Source of the DNA: an uncultured Bacilli bacterium
Lineage (GTDB): Bacteria > Bacillota_I > Bacilli_A > RF39 > UBA660
DNA: 22,205 nt
Assembly (NCBI GenBank): GCA_947630585.1
Contig: CANRIE010000110.1
Span: forward strand, 1-22,205
Direction: 5' to 3'
Positions 1-7,141 of the stretch are shown here, in pieces. The notes below the pieces were generated by a model. The model did not search any database, was not told the DNA's origin, and saw only the letters and a program-made list of their open reading frames with translations. Made by a program: the position numbers and the translations under genes. Every line of letters starts with the position of its first letter. The stretch's first letter is position 1.

Positions 1-52
1 TTATTTTATATATTTCCTTATAAAACAAGGAAAATAAGGCAAAAGTTGGGAT

Positions 53-87
53 AAAAAAATAGTTGGTATAATGATAGTTATCCCAAC
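53..87 (-). terminator. Intrinsic terminator of the 47-aa peptide unit
   Basis: On the minus strand, GTTGG and ATAA pair with TTAT and CCAAC around a 6-nt loop, with one internal mismatch. A run of seven T follows (59-53). It overlaps the end of the 78-221 gene and competes with the perfect palindrome at 77-98, so two mutually exclusive folds are possible. Confidence 0.55.
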
Positions 88-98
88 GTTGGGATAAC
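77..98. repeat. Perfect 22-bp palindrome with a third half-site at 45-54
   Basis: The half-site GTTATCCCAAC is followed directly by its exact reverse complement GTTGGGATAAC. A further copy, GTTGGGATAA, lies at 45-54. The palindrome encodes the last six residues and stop codon of the small membrane peptide. It could be an operator, a recombination or transposon end, or an RNA hairpin. Confidence 0.7.
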
Positions 99-221
99 AA
101 CTAAAACTTGATTTTCACCTGTATTTGCAAATATAAAAAATGCAAATGCTCCACCTATTACTCCTACCATAACTAATAAAGTTACTATTCCTACTATTAA
201 TATTTTTTTATTATTTTTCAT
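78..221 (-). CDS. 47-aa single-pass membrane or secreted small peptide
   Basis: I do not recognise this peptide. It has a basic N-terminus (MKNNKK), a hydrophobic stretch over about residues 7-32, and a short tail ending VIPTLG. It could be a membrane peptide or a signal-peptide-bearing secreted peptide. An upstream in-frame ATG at 290 is rejected, because AAGGAG lies just upstream of the ATG at 221 and a TTGAAA-N17-TATAAT promoter at 262-290 would start transcription near 255, inside the longer frame. The gene therefore has its own promoter, ribosome binding site and terminator. The C-terminal six codons come from the 22-bp palindrome, so the reading frame may have been truncated by an inserted repeat. 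Candidate roles, all inference, are a type I toxin-like peptide, a signalling peptide or a decayed exported protein. Confidence 0.6.
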   Translation of the reverse strand: MKNNKKILIVGIVTLLVMVGVIGGAFAFFIFANTGENQVLVVIPTLG

Positions 222-261
222 ATATACTCCTTCTAGGGTTAGTCCCTTTATTCTAATTTTT

Positions 262-290
262 ATTATATTATAACTCTTTGGACTTTTCAA
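262..290 (-). promoter_or_regulatory. Sigma-A promoter for the 47-aa peptide
   Basis: TTGAAA (285-290) and TATAAT (262-267) are separated by exactly 17 bp on the minus strand. The expected start is near 255. The roughly 33-nt leader contains the AAGGAG ribosome binding site. Confidence 0.7.
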
Positions 291-304
291 GATATTTTTA
301 GGTT

Positions 305-357
305 AAAAAATACGACATAAAGAATATAGTATTACTATACTACATCTCTATGTCGTA
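305..357 (-). terminator. Intrinsic terminator of the micro-ORF unit
   Basis: TACGACATA (357-349) pairs perfectly with TATGTCGTA (319-311), with an inner TAGTATAG/CTATA-type stem. Six T residues (310-305) follow on the minus strand. It lies about 40 nt downstream of the micro-ORF stop codon. Confidence 0.65.
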
Positions 358-394
358 AAAAGACGAAATTTAGAAAAACTATCTTGTAATAAGT

Positions 395-463
395 TTAGTA
401 CGCCCCCCCCGTGGTTATCATTTTGTTAACAGATATTTTTGACACATTTAATATTTTAACCAT
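395..463 (-). CDS. 22-aa micro-ORF containing an 8-G homopolymer
   Basis: A short frame starts MVKILN and ends TTGGAY. It lies between a strong extended -10 promoter (493-521) and an intrinsic terminator (305-357). AAAGGA lies about 10 nt upstream of its ATG, a slightly long spacing. Codons 18-21 read through eight consecutive G residues (plus strand C 403-410), a striking tract in such AT-rich DNA. Gain of one G would extend the product to about 38 residues, and loss of one G would give a different short tail, so the length could vary by slippage. I do not recognise the peptide. The transcript could instead be a small RNA whose ORF is fortuitous. Confidence 0.4.
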   Translation of the reverse strand: MVKILNVSKISVNKMITTGGAY

Positions 464-492
464 GAGAGTCACATCCTTTCTAACCTACTAAT

Positions 493-521
493 ATGATATC
501 ATGATTTAGGGATTAGTTCAA
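493..521 (-). promoter_or_regulatory. Extended -10 promoter of the micro-ORF unit
   Basis: On the minus strand, TTGAAC (521-516) and TATCAT (498-493) are separated by 17 bp. A TGA immediately precedes the -10, giving the extended TGn form. The expected start is near 486, about 25 nt upstream of the ATG at 463. Confidence 0.6.
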
Positions 522-562
522 TCCTTTTTTTCAGGAATTGACACCTAGTTTTACAAATCACG

Positions 563-586
563 AAAAAAAACCTGTCGAATGACAGG
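563..586 (-). terminator. Rho-independent terminator of the candidate RNA
   Basis: A 6-bp CCTGTC/GACAGG stem with an ATTC tetraloop is followed by eight T residues on the minus strand. It would also stop read-through from the 777-1920 genes. Confidence 0.85.
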
Positions 587-718
587 CAACTACTTTGAAT
601 GACAAAAAGAAGTAAAATGTAAATATTTAAATTTCATAATATAGGGACAATGAAAGAAAATATTAGAAAAAGTCATTCAATTAAAATATGGTAGGAATAA
701 AAACCATATTAAGTAGTC
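563..718 (-). ncRNA. Candidate structured small RNA, about 156 nt, three-way junction plus terminator
   Basis: The promoter at 725-753 predicts a start at G718. The RNA would open with GACTACTT, which pairs with AAGTAGTT (595-588) to close the molecule. Inside, AATATGG (710-704) pairs with CCATATT (691-685). GTCATTCA/TGAATGAC (672-679 with 596-603) forms a third helix that stacks directly on the closing stem. That helix encloses a further TTTCAT/ATGAAA hairpin (655-650 with 637-632). Immediately after the closing stem comes a textbook terminator, CCTGTC-ATTC-GACAGG then eight T (586-563). No substantial ORF lies inside. I cannot match it to a known RNA family. It could alternatively be part of the 3' untranslated region of the gene at 777-1046. 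Confidence 0.6.
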
Positions 719-724
719 AATATA

Positions 725-753
725 ATAATAACACGTCCCCTAATTTAAATCAA
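725..753 (-). promoter_or_regulatory. Extended -10 promoter of the candidate RNA
   Basis: TTGATT (753-748), a 17-bp spacer and TATTAT (730-725) are present, with TGT just before the -10. The seventh base downstream is G718, the first base of the predicted closing stem. This agreement between promoter and fold is the main support for an independent RNA gene. Confidence 0.6.
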
Positions 754-776
754 TATCTTTTGAAATTTTTTTTAAT

Positions 777-1046
777 CTATTTTTTGGATAATTTTTTTTG
801 TTTATTTAAACTTTCTTTTTTAACAATTGATACATCTATTGGTTCAATTTGAAAGTCATTTTCATCAGGATTAGCAAATAAGTAATCATATAATCCTGGT
901 CGATAAGTCCACTTACCTTCTACATTCATCTTATACGCATCTTTTTTGTTAAGTGTCATTATCAAAATAGAATTATTACTATCTTCCTTTGTGACTTTAA
1001 AATATTCAACCAATAAAATTGTATCAATACTATTCCTGTTTTCCAT
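777..1046 (-). CDS. Small hypothetical protein coupled to the RelA/SpoT-like gene
   Basis: This is an 89-aa protein of unknown family with a Lys-rich C-terminal tail (ending KKLSKK). It has no membrane segment or recognisable motif. The start chosen is ATG 1046, seven bases after an AGGAGG. That ribosome binding site overlaps the TAG stop of the upstream gene (1053-1051), so the two are probably translationally coupled. An in-frame ATG at 1088 has no such site and lies inside the upstream gene. If the upstream protein is a nucleotide-transferring toxin, this partner could be its antitoxin or immunity protein. That is inference from arrangement only. Confidence 0.7.
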   Translation of the reverse strand: MENRNSIDTILLVEYFKVTKEDSNNSILIMTLNKKDAYKMNVEGKWTYRPGLYDYLFANPDENDFQIEPIDVSIVKKESLNKQKKLSKK

Positions 1047-1050
1047 ACAA

Positions 1051-1920
1051 CTACCTCCTTTTATCTCTTGGTACAAATCTATATTCACAAGCCTTTAACT
1101 CTTTAGTATCTGGTGGTACAATTGTTGATTGTAAAAACATTCTGTAGTTTTCTAAAACTTGCTTCCACTCTAAATCAAGTGCTCTATCACGATAAACTTT
1201 ATATAAATCTCTGGTTGATCCTTCTTTTATTTGTTGTTCCATTGGAGTATGAAATTGAATTTCAAAGAAATCTTGACCATTTGGTAGTCCTATCTTAGTA
1301 TTTATACCTTGACATCTTACTTTGGACCAATTCTTTCGATTTTCAACTTTCCAACAAGTTTCACAATCAACCCAATAATTTCTTACTTCTATTGAATCAA
1401 AACCAGCACTTTCTAATCTATGTAATATTTCATCAACTTTTTCAAGATAAGTTTCTGGTGGTATTATAATTGTATATCTAATACTATCTTTTATAGTCTC
1501 AACAGCTTTATTGTAATCTGGTACAACATCATCATTTAAATCAGAATTAGCAATAATTTTCCTTCTTAAACTTTCAATTGTTTTTATAGTATGATTATCT
1601 CTCCCGTTTATTAAACTTCCATCAGATAATTTATATCCTGTTAACTCAACACCCTCAGGAACAAGTCCAATTACCATTTTCGTGATATCTGGCTCTAATT
1701 CTATAGCCCTACTATGAATTAAAAGAGCTAACCTAGAAACAACTACTTTATCCTCATCAGACAAACTTTCATAAGCACTTTCTCCTTCTTTATAATCTGG
1801 AGAATGAAGATACTCATCAATAAATCTTCTTATTTCTTGATGTCGTTTAGCCGTTATTTTTAATTCATCAGGAATATTATCAAAACTTAGTGTTGGTCTA
1901 ACAACATTACTTTCATCCAT
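1051..1920 (-). CDS. RelA/SpoT-like nucleotidyltransferase-fold protein
   Basis: This 289-aa protein has an N-terminal helical part (residues 1-110). A C-terminal region carries KDSIRYT at 144-150, followed by an alternating strand/helix segment, QGIN near 204-207 and FEIQFHTP at 219-226. This spacing resembles the (p)ppGpp-synthetase fold, where a D-x-x-x-R strand and an E-I-Q-x-x-T strand supply the catalytic Asp and Glu. Similar domains are known in small alarmone synthetases, toxSAS toxins and some phage-associated or polymorphic-toxin proteins. There is no hydrolase HD domain. The start ATG 1920 has AGGAGG eight bases upstream, in a divergent promoter region shared with the DUF192 gene. 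The product of any reaction (ppGpp, ppApp or RNA modification) cannot be told from sequence. Confidence 0.55.
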   Translation of the reverse strand: MDESNVVRPTLSFDNIPDELKITAKRHQEIRRFIDEYLHSPDYKEGESAYESLSDEDKVVVSRLALLIHSRAIELEPDITKMVIGLVPEGVELTGYKLSDGSLINGRDNHTIKTIESLRRKIIANSDLNDDVVPDYNKAVETIKDSIRYTIIIPPETYLEKVDEILHRLESAGFDSIEVRNYWVDCETCWKVENRKNWSKVRCQGINTKIGLPNGQDFFEIQFHTPMEQQIKEGSTRDLYKVYRDRALDLEWKQVLENYRMFLQSTIVPPDTKELKACEYRFVPRDKRR

Positions 1921-1988
1921 TAAAAATTCCTCCTTGACAATTTATAGCTATATGATATATTATTTTTATAAAAAAGTAAAGAGGTTTT
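1921..1988. promoter_or_regulatory. Overlapping divergent promoters
   Basis: On the plus strand, TTGACA (1934-1939), 16 bp and TATATT (1956-1961) precede the DUF192 gene, with AAAGAGG at 1978-1984 as its ribosome binding site. On the minus strand, TTTACT (1980-1975), 17 bp and TATCAT (1957-1952) precede the RelA-like gene. The plus -35 overlaps the AGGAGG of the minus gene, so the two transcription units may interfere with each other. Confidence 0.5.
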
Positions 1989-2303
1989 ATGAAAGTAATT
2001 GTAAATAATAAGGAAATTGTATTAAAAATAACTGATAATTTTTATAAAAAATTAAGTGGTTTTATGTTTAAAAAAGAAATTACCTATGCTTTAAGATTTA
2101 AAACTAATGGTATTCATACCTTTTTTATGAAAGTAAATATTGATGTTGTTATGACAACTAAAGATAATAAAATTTTATATATTTATAAAAACTTACCTAA
2201 AAATAGAATTATTATTCATAAAAATGTTTATTATACTTATGAATTTCCTAATAATTATATTACTAATTTAAAAATAGGTGATACTTTAAAAATAAAAGAA
2301 TAG
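1989..2303 (+). CDS. DUF192-family protein
   Basis: This 104-aa protein has the DUF192 pattern: GFMFKK at residues 24-29 (usually GLMFR), FFMKVNIDVV at 45-54 (usually FWMKNT..PLD), and a final V/I-GD motif (KIGDTLKI). DUF192 proteins are small beta-barrel proteins of unknown function. Many carry an export signal, but this one has none and is shorter than usual, suggesting a cytoplasmic form. It stands alone between a divergent promoter and a bidirectional terminator that begins inside its last codons. Family assignment is fairly firm. Role is unknown. Confidence 0.8.
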   Translation: MKVIVNNKEIVLKITDNFYKKLSGFMFKKEITYALRFKTNGIHTFFMKVNIDVVMTTKDNKILYIYKNLPKNRIIIHKNVYYTYEFPNNYITNLKIGDTLKIKE

Positions 2304-2332
2304 ATTTTTCTTTTTAATCTATTCTATTTTTT
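2298..2332 (+). terminator. Bidirectional terminator between the DUF192 gene and dnaJ
   Basis: GAATAGATT (2298-2306) pairs with AATCTATTC (2316-2324). T residues 2327-2332 follow on the plus strand. On the minus strand the same hairpin is followed by TTTTATTTTT, so it can also end the dnaJ operon. It overlaps both stop codons. Confidence 0.8.
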
Positions 2333-3442
2333 ATTAACAAATTTTGTGAATTCTCTATAAGTTGAATCTTCTAAATCAGTGTTACTTAGTTTTTCAAATA
2401 AGGATTTTTGTTCTCTTGTTAATTTAGCAGGTAATACAACATCAAATATGATATACATATCTCCCGTCCTTCCGGTTGATGCGTTTTTAATTCCCTTACC
2501 TTTAATTCGTTGTTTATCACCACTATTGGTTCCAGCTTTAATATTTAAAGTTACAACGGAATCCAGAGTTCTTATATCTTTTTTACAACCTAACACGGCA
2601 TCCGTAATAGTAATTGGAACACTTAGATAAATATCATCTTCTTCACGTTTGAAAAATTTATGTTCTGCAACTTGGAATTCTAAGTATAAATCTCCTGCTG
2701 GTCCGCCGTTGCTACCTGCTTCACCTTTACCACTTACCCGAAGACGCATTCCAGAGTCAATTCCACTTGGAATTTTAACGGTGATGGTTCGATTCTTTCT
2801 GATCGCACCACGTCCTCCACAAGTTGAACAACGTCTTTTAAAAGTTTTACCAGTTCCACCACAATTTGTACAAGTTGTCTTAGATAAGAAAGAACCTAAA
2901 ATCGTATGTTGTTCACTGGTAATTGTTCCGCTTCCATGACAAACATCACAGGTTTCTTCATCATGTCCGCCCTTGCCTCCACAATCAGGACAACTTACAC
3001 TAGTATCAACTTTTACATCTTTTTCACACCCGAATACTGCTTCTTCGAAAGTTAAATTCATGTGATATAATACGTCATCGCCCCGGCGCTCCGAATTTCG
3101 CTTCCTACTTCCCGAAAAACCAAAGCCACCACCAAACATATTACCTAAAATATCATCTAAATCAACATCAAAGCCTGAGAAATCAAAGCCTCCAGTTCCT
3201 CCAAAACCACCACCATTATTATCAAAAGCTGCATGACCAAATTGATCATATTGTTTTCTTTTAGCAGGATCTGATAAAACCGCATAGGCTTCTTGAACTT
3301 CTTTAAATTTCTCTTCTGCATCCGCTTCTTTACATATATCTGGGTGATATTTTTTAGCAAGACGCCTAAACGCACTTTTTATTTCATCATCTGTTGCACT
3401 TTTACTAACACCCAAGACTTCATAATAATCTCTTTTATTCAT
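2324..3442 (-). CDS. dnaJ: Chaperone protein DnaJ (Hsp40)
   Basis: This is a 372-aa type I J-protein that delivers unfolded substrates to DnaK and stimulates its ATPase. An N-terminal J domain has HPD at 33-35. A Gly/Phe-rich linker spans about 70-112. A zinc-binding region has four CxxCxGxG repeats beginning near 151, 165, 191 and 205. The C-terminal substrate-binding domains complete the protein, and the length is normal. It is the last gene of the heat-shock operon, nine bases after the pepF stop. Its ribosome binding site (AGTAGG) is weaker than those of its neighbours, so coupling to pepF translation may matter. It ends in a bidirectional terminator. Confidence 0.97.
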   Translation of the reverse strand: MNKRDYYEVLGVSKSATDDEIKSAFRRLAKKYHPDICKEADAEEKFKEVQEAYAVLSDPAKRKQYDQFGHAAFDNNGGGFGGTGGFDFSGFDVDLDDILGNMFGGGFGFSGSRKRNSERRGDDVLYHMNLTFEEAVFGCEKDVKVDTSVSCPDCGGKGGHDEETCDVCHGSGTITSEQHTILGSFLSKTTCTNCGGTGKTFKRRCSTCGGRGAIRKNRTITVKIPSGIDSGMRLRVSGKGEAGSNGGPAGDLYLEFQVAEHKFFKREEDDIYLSVPITITDAVLGCKKDIRTLDSVVTLNIKAGTNSGDKQRIKGKGIKNASTGRTGDMYIIFDVVLPAKLTREQKSLFEKLSNTDLEDSTYREFTKFVNKK

Positions 3443-3451
3443 AACTACAAC

Positions 3452-5245
3452 CTACTTTCTATATATTTCACGAAACTCCGTAACTATATCTTTAAACATG
3501 GAAATTGCATCTTCAATAAATTTTGGATTTTTAATATCAACATCACATACTAATAATTCATCAGCTGGGTCCATTGAACCACCTGTTTTTAAGAAGGAAA
3601 GATATTTATTAACTGCTTCTTCTCCCTTAGTTTCAATATCATGCACAATTTTACAAGCAGCTGACAAGCCAATAGCATACTTATAAACATAGAAATTATA
3701 ATAGAAATGTGGTATTCTCATCCATTCATATTTAATTAAATCATCGATAACTACATCTTCTCCAAAATAATCTTTAACTAATTTGTAATACTCTTGACTT
3801 AGGTATTCATTCGTTAAAATAACCCCGTTTTCAGAATCAGCTGCCATTTTCTTTTCAAACTCTGCAAACATTGTTTGTCTGAATATTGTTCCTTTAAATA
3901 ATTCTAATAACTTATTAAGTAAGAATAGTTTCTCTTGCTTATTATCTGTTTTCTTAATTAAATATTTAACTAAAATTAATTCATTTACCGTTGATGCTAC
4001 TTCTGCAACAAATATTTTATATCCTGATGTTTGATAAGGATTATTCTCGCAAGAATATAAAGTATGCATAGAATGACCAAGTTCATGAGCAAGGGTTGTT
4101 ACATCATTATAATTACCTTCAAAGTTTAAAAGAATATAAGGGTTAGTATCATAGAAGCCACTTGAATATGCTCCTCCCCTTTTACCTTTATTGTTATAAA
4201 TATCAATAAATCTTTCTTTGAAAGCTCTTTCTAATTTTTGCTCGTAATCATTGCCTAAAACTTTAAGACCTTCTAAAACTATTTCTTTAGCTTCAAGAAA
4301 TGTATATTTTTTAGAAACATCACTTACCATACTAGCATAGATATCATATAAATGCAACTCATCAAGTTTTAAGACTTCTTTTTTTAAATCATAGTAATCA
4401 TATAAAGTATCTAAATTATCCCGAACCGTTTTAATTAAATTATCATATACTTCTATATTGATATTGTCACCATATAAACTTGCTTCAATACTTGAATTAT
4501 AGCCTCTAATCTTAGCAATTTTGGAATTTGTTTCAATATTATATTTAAATGTGTTAGCAATTGTATTTTGATATTTACTATAAGTATTAAATAATATTTC
4601 AAAAGTTTGTTTTCTGACATCTCGATTTTTATCTTCAATGAATGTTGAATAATTGCTTTCTGTAAATTCAACTTCCTTACCATCAACTATAATATTTCCA
4701 AAAGTCATATCTGAGTCAGTTAACGATTCATATATATCTTCACTTGCTCCTAAAGAGTCTCCTAAAGTTGATAATATTTTTTCTTCATTTTCACTTAACG
4801 TATATTTTTGATAACGATAAATTTGTTCTAAATTATATTTGTAGTCAAGAAGTTCACTTTCTTCTTGATAATATTTTTCAATAGTTTTATAGTCTTCTTT
4901 TAAAAGTTCAGGCATCGCGAAGGAAGTCATTTCTGAATAATCAACCATAAGTTTAGTTACTAATCCTACTAATTCCTGGCTCTTAGTATTAGTAGTATCA
5001 ACATCAAAACTTAAATGAGCATAGTAATATAGTTTATAAAGTTTTCGTTCTAATTTATCACTTAACTTTAAAAACTCAAGTAAATTCTTAGCACTTTCAA
5101 GAATTTTTCCTTTATAGGAAAGAATTTCTTTTATTTCTTCTTTTAACGAATTATAATCTTTCATAAATTCGCTTGAATCTTTATAAATTACTTCTAAATC
5201 CCACGTATCTTCTTTCTTTATTTCGCTTCTTAATTTTTGTTTCAC
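3452..5245 (-). CDS. pepF: Oligoendopeptidase F (M3 family metallopeptidase)
   Basis: This 597-aa cytoplasmic zinc peptidase degrades short oligopeptides. The zinc site HELGH is at residues 387-391, within TTLAHELGHSMH, as expected for the M3B family, and the length matches. The start codon is GTG at 5245, preceded by AAGGAG six bases upstream. It sits between dnaK and dnaJ, genes that are often adjacent, and all are on the same strand. Linkage to the heat-shock operon suggests co-regulation by HrcA and a role in clearing peptides released by proteolysis, which is inference. A hairpin at 5270-5291 separates it from dnaK and could lower its expression. Confidence 0.93.
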   Translation of the reverse strand: MKQKLRSEIKKEDTWDLEVIYKDSSEFMKDYNSLKEEIKEILSYKGKILESAKNLLEFLKLSDKLERKLYKLYYYAHLSFDVDTTNTKSQELVGLVTKLMVDYSEMTSFAMPELLKEDYKTIEKYYQEESELLDYKYNLEQIYRYQKYTLSENEEKILSTLGDSLGASEDIYESLTDSDMTFGNIIVDGKEVEFTESNYSTFIEDKNRDVRKQTFEILFNTYSKYQNTIANTFKYNIETNSKIAKIRGYNSSIEASLYGDNINIEVYDNLIKTVRDNLDTLYDYYDLKKEVLKLDELHLYDIYASMVSDVSKKYTFLEAKEIVLEGLKVLGNDYEQKLERAFKERFIDIYNNKGKRGGAYSSGFYDTNPYILLNFEGNYNDVTTLAHELGHSMHTLYSCENNPYQTSGYKIFVAEVASTVNELILVKYLIKKTDNKQEKLFLLNKLLELFKGTIFRQTMFAEFEKKMAADSENGVILTNEYLSQEYYKLVKDYFGEDVVIDDLIKYEWMRIPHFYYNFYVYKYAIGLSAACKIVHDIETKGEEAVNKYLSFLKTGGSMDPADELLVCDVDIKNPKFIEDAISMFKDIVTEFREIYRK

Positions 5246-5269
5246 TTTTTTCTCCTTTTAATCATTAGA

Positions 5270-5291
5270 AAGTCCTAGGGTTCTAGGACTT
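5270..5291 (-). terminator. Hairpin between dnaK and pepF (weak terminator or attenuator)
   Basis: AAGTCCTAG and CTAGGACTT form a perfect 9-bp stem with a 4-base loop. On the minus strand only a broken T stretch follows, so partial termination or mRNA processing after dnaK is more likely than a complete stop. Confidence 0.5.
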
Positions 5292-5300
5292 CTTATTATT

Positions 5301-7118
5301 TTATTTTTCTTCGTATTCAGCATCACTAACGTCATCTTTTTTGTTATCTTCATTTGATGAACTTGCAGATTCAGTTTCTTGATTTTGATTTACACCTTCA
5401 TACATCTTAGCACCAAGTTGCATTGCTTTTTCTTGTAAAGCTTCTTTCTTAGCTTTAATAGCATCCATATCGCCTGATTCAAGTGCTTCTCTTACTTCTT
5501 TAACTAATTTTTCGGCTTCTTCTTTTTCATCATTTGTTATCTTATCACCTAAATCTTTAATTGTTTTTTCAGTTTGGAATGTAAGTTGTTCAGCATCATT
5601 TCTTAAATCTGCTTCTTCTTTCCGTTTTTGGTCAGCTTCTTTATTAGCTTCTGCTTCTTTCATCATTCGATCAATTTCTTCATCACTTAAATTAGTATTT
5701 GATGTAATTGTAATTGATTGTTCTTTGTTAGTTCCTAAGTCTTTAGCAGTTACATGAACAATTCCGTTAGCATCAATATCAAATTTAACTTCGATTTGAG
5801 GTACACCTCTTGGTGCTGCTGGAATGCCATTTAATTGGAAGTTACCAAGAGTTTTGTTATCACTTGCCATACTTCTTTCACCTTGTAAGACATGAATATC
5901 AACAGCAGGTTGATTATCAGCAGCCGTTGAGAAGACTTGTGATTTACTTGTTGGAATAGTTGTATTTCTTGGAATTAAAACAGTCATAACTCCACCTAAA
6001 GTTTCAATACCAAGTGATAATGGTGTAACATCAAGAAGTACTATATCATTTACTTCTCCTGTTAATACTCCACCTTGAATAGCAGCTCCCATTGCAACTA
6101 CTTCATCAGGATTAACTTCAAGACTTGGTTCTTTTCCAAGCTCTTTCTTAATTAAATCATATACCATTGGAATTCTTGTTGAACCACCAACAAAGATTAC
6201 TTTATCAATATCATTTTTAGTTAACTTAGCATCTTTTAAAGCATTCCGAACTGGAGTTAAGGTAGATTCAATTAAATCACGAATTAAATCTTCAAATTTA
6301 GCTCTTGTTAATGTTAAGTCTAAATGAAGTGGTCCTGATTCATTTTGAGAAATAAATGGTGCTGAGATTTGAGTTGATGTCATACTACTTAAATCTTTCT
6401 TAGCTTTTTCACTTATTTCTTTTAATCTTTGCATTGCCATTTTATCTTTTGATAAATCAACGCCATTGTCCTTTTTAAAGTTATCAATTAGATAATCCAT
6501 AATGCGATTATCAAAATCATCTCCACCTAACCGGTTATTACCAGCAGTTGATTTAACTTCGAATACCCCATCACCTAGTTCTAGTATGGATACATCAAAT
6601 GTACCTCCACCTAAATCGTATACTAAAACCGTTTGACTTTTATCTTGTTTATCAAGTCCATATGCTAAGGCTGCAGCAGTTGGCTCGTTAATAATTCTTT
6701 CAACTTCAAGTCCTGCAATCTTACCAGCATTTTTAGTTGCTTGACGTTCAGCATCATTAAAGTAGGCTGGAACTGTGATAACAGCTTTAGATACTTTTTC
6801 TCCTAAATATTTTTCAGCATAATCTTTAATGTATGAAAGAATCATAGCACTTATTTCTTCTGGTGTGTATTTCTTTCCTTCAAGTTCAATTTTTTCACTT
6901 GTTCCCATTAATCTTTTAACACTACTTTTAGTGTTAGGGTTAGTAATAGCTTGACGTTTTGCAGCATCACCTACTATTCTTTCGCCATTTTTAAATGCAA
7001 CTACAGATGGAGTTGTTCTATTTCCTTCTGGATTTGGAATAACTGTTGCACTTCCTCCTTCTAATACAGCTACACAACTATTAGTTGTACCTAAATCAAT
7101 TCCTATAATTTTACTCAT
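5301..7118 (-). CDS. dnaK: Chaperone protein DnaK (Hsp70)
   Basis: This 605-aa ATP-dependent chaperone works with DnaJ and GrpE. The start IIGIDLGTTNSCVAV is the phosphate-1 motif of the Hsp70 ATPase. VYDLGGGTFDVSIL and VGGSTRIP are the phosphate-2 and adenosine motifs. The substrate-binding beta domain (DVTPLSLGIE onward) is followed by the helical lid and an acidic tail. I chose ATG 7118 because AAGGTG lies six bases upstream. The longer frame from 7127 begins with a GTG that is itself part of that ribosome binding site. It follows a 71-aa gene by about 23 bases and is under HrcA control from the hrcA promoter. Confidence 0.98.
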   Translation of the reverse strand: MSKIIGIDLGTTNSCVAVLEGGSATVIPNPEGNRTTPSVVAFKNGERIVGDAAKRQAITNPNTKSSVKRLMGTSEKIELEGKKYTPEEISAMILSYIKDYAEKYLGEKVSKAVITVPAYFNDAERQATKNAGKIAGLEVERIINEPTAAALAYGLDKQDKSQTVLVYDLGGGTFDVSILELGDGVFEVKSTAGNNRLGGDDFDNRIMDYLIDNFKKDNGVDLSKDKMAMQRLKEISEKAKKDLSSMTSTQISAPFISQNESGPLHLDLTLTRAKFEDLIRDLIESTLTPVRNALKDAKLTKNDIDKVIFVGGSTRIPMVYDLIKKELGKEPSLEVNPDEVVAMGAAIQGGVLTGEVNDIVLLDVTPLSLGIETLGGVMTVLIPRNTTIPTSKSQVFSTAADNQPAVDIHVLQGERSMASDNKTLGNFQLNGIPAAPRGVPQIEVKFDIDANGIVHVTAKDLGTNKEQSITITSNTNLSDEEIDRMMKEAEANKEADQKRKEEADLRNDAEQLTFQTEKTIKDLGDKITNDEKEEAEKLVKEVREALESGDMDAIKAKKEALQEKAMQLGAKMYEGVNQNQETESASSSNEDNKKDDVSDAEYEEK

Positions 7119-7141
7119 ATATATCACCTTTTACCTTTCAA

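Noticed and set aside
222..290. Upstream extension of the 47-aa peptide
   Set aside because: It overlaps the promoter elements at 262-290 and lacks a ribosome binding site, whereas ATG 221 has one.
2379..2939. Open frames antisense to dnaJ
   Set aside because: They are mirror frames of the well-conserved DnaJ coding sequence and have no ribosome binding sites.
7119..7127. GTG start three codons upstream for DnaK
   Set aside because: That GTG is part of the AAGGTG ribosome binding site, and DnaK normally starts M-S-K-I-I-G-I-D.
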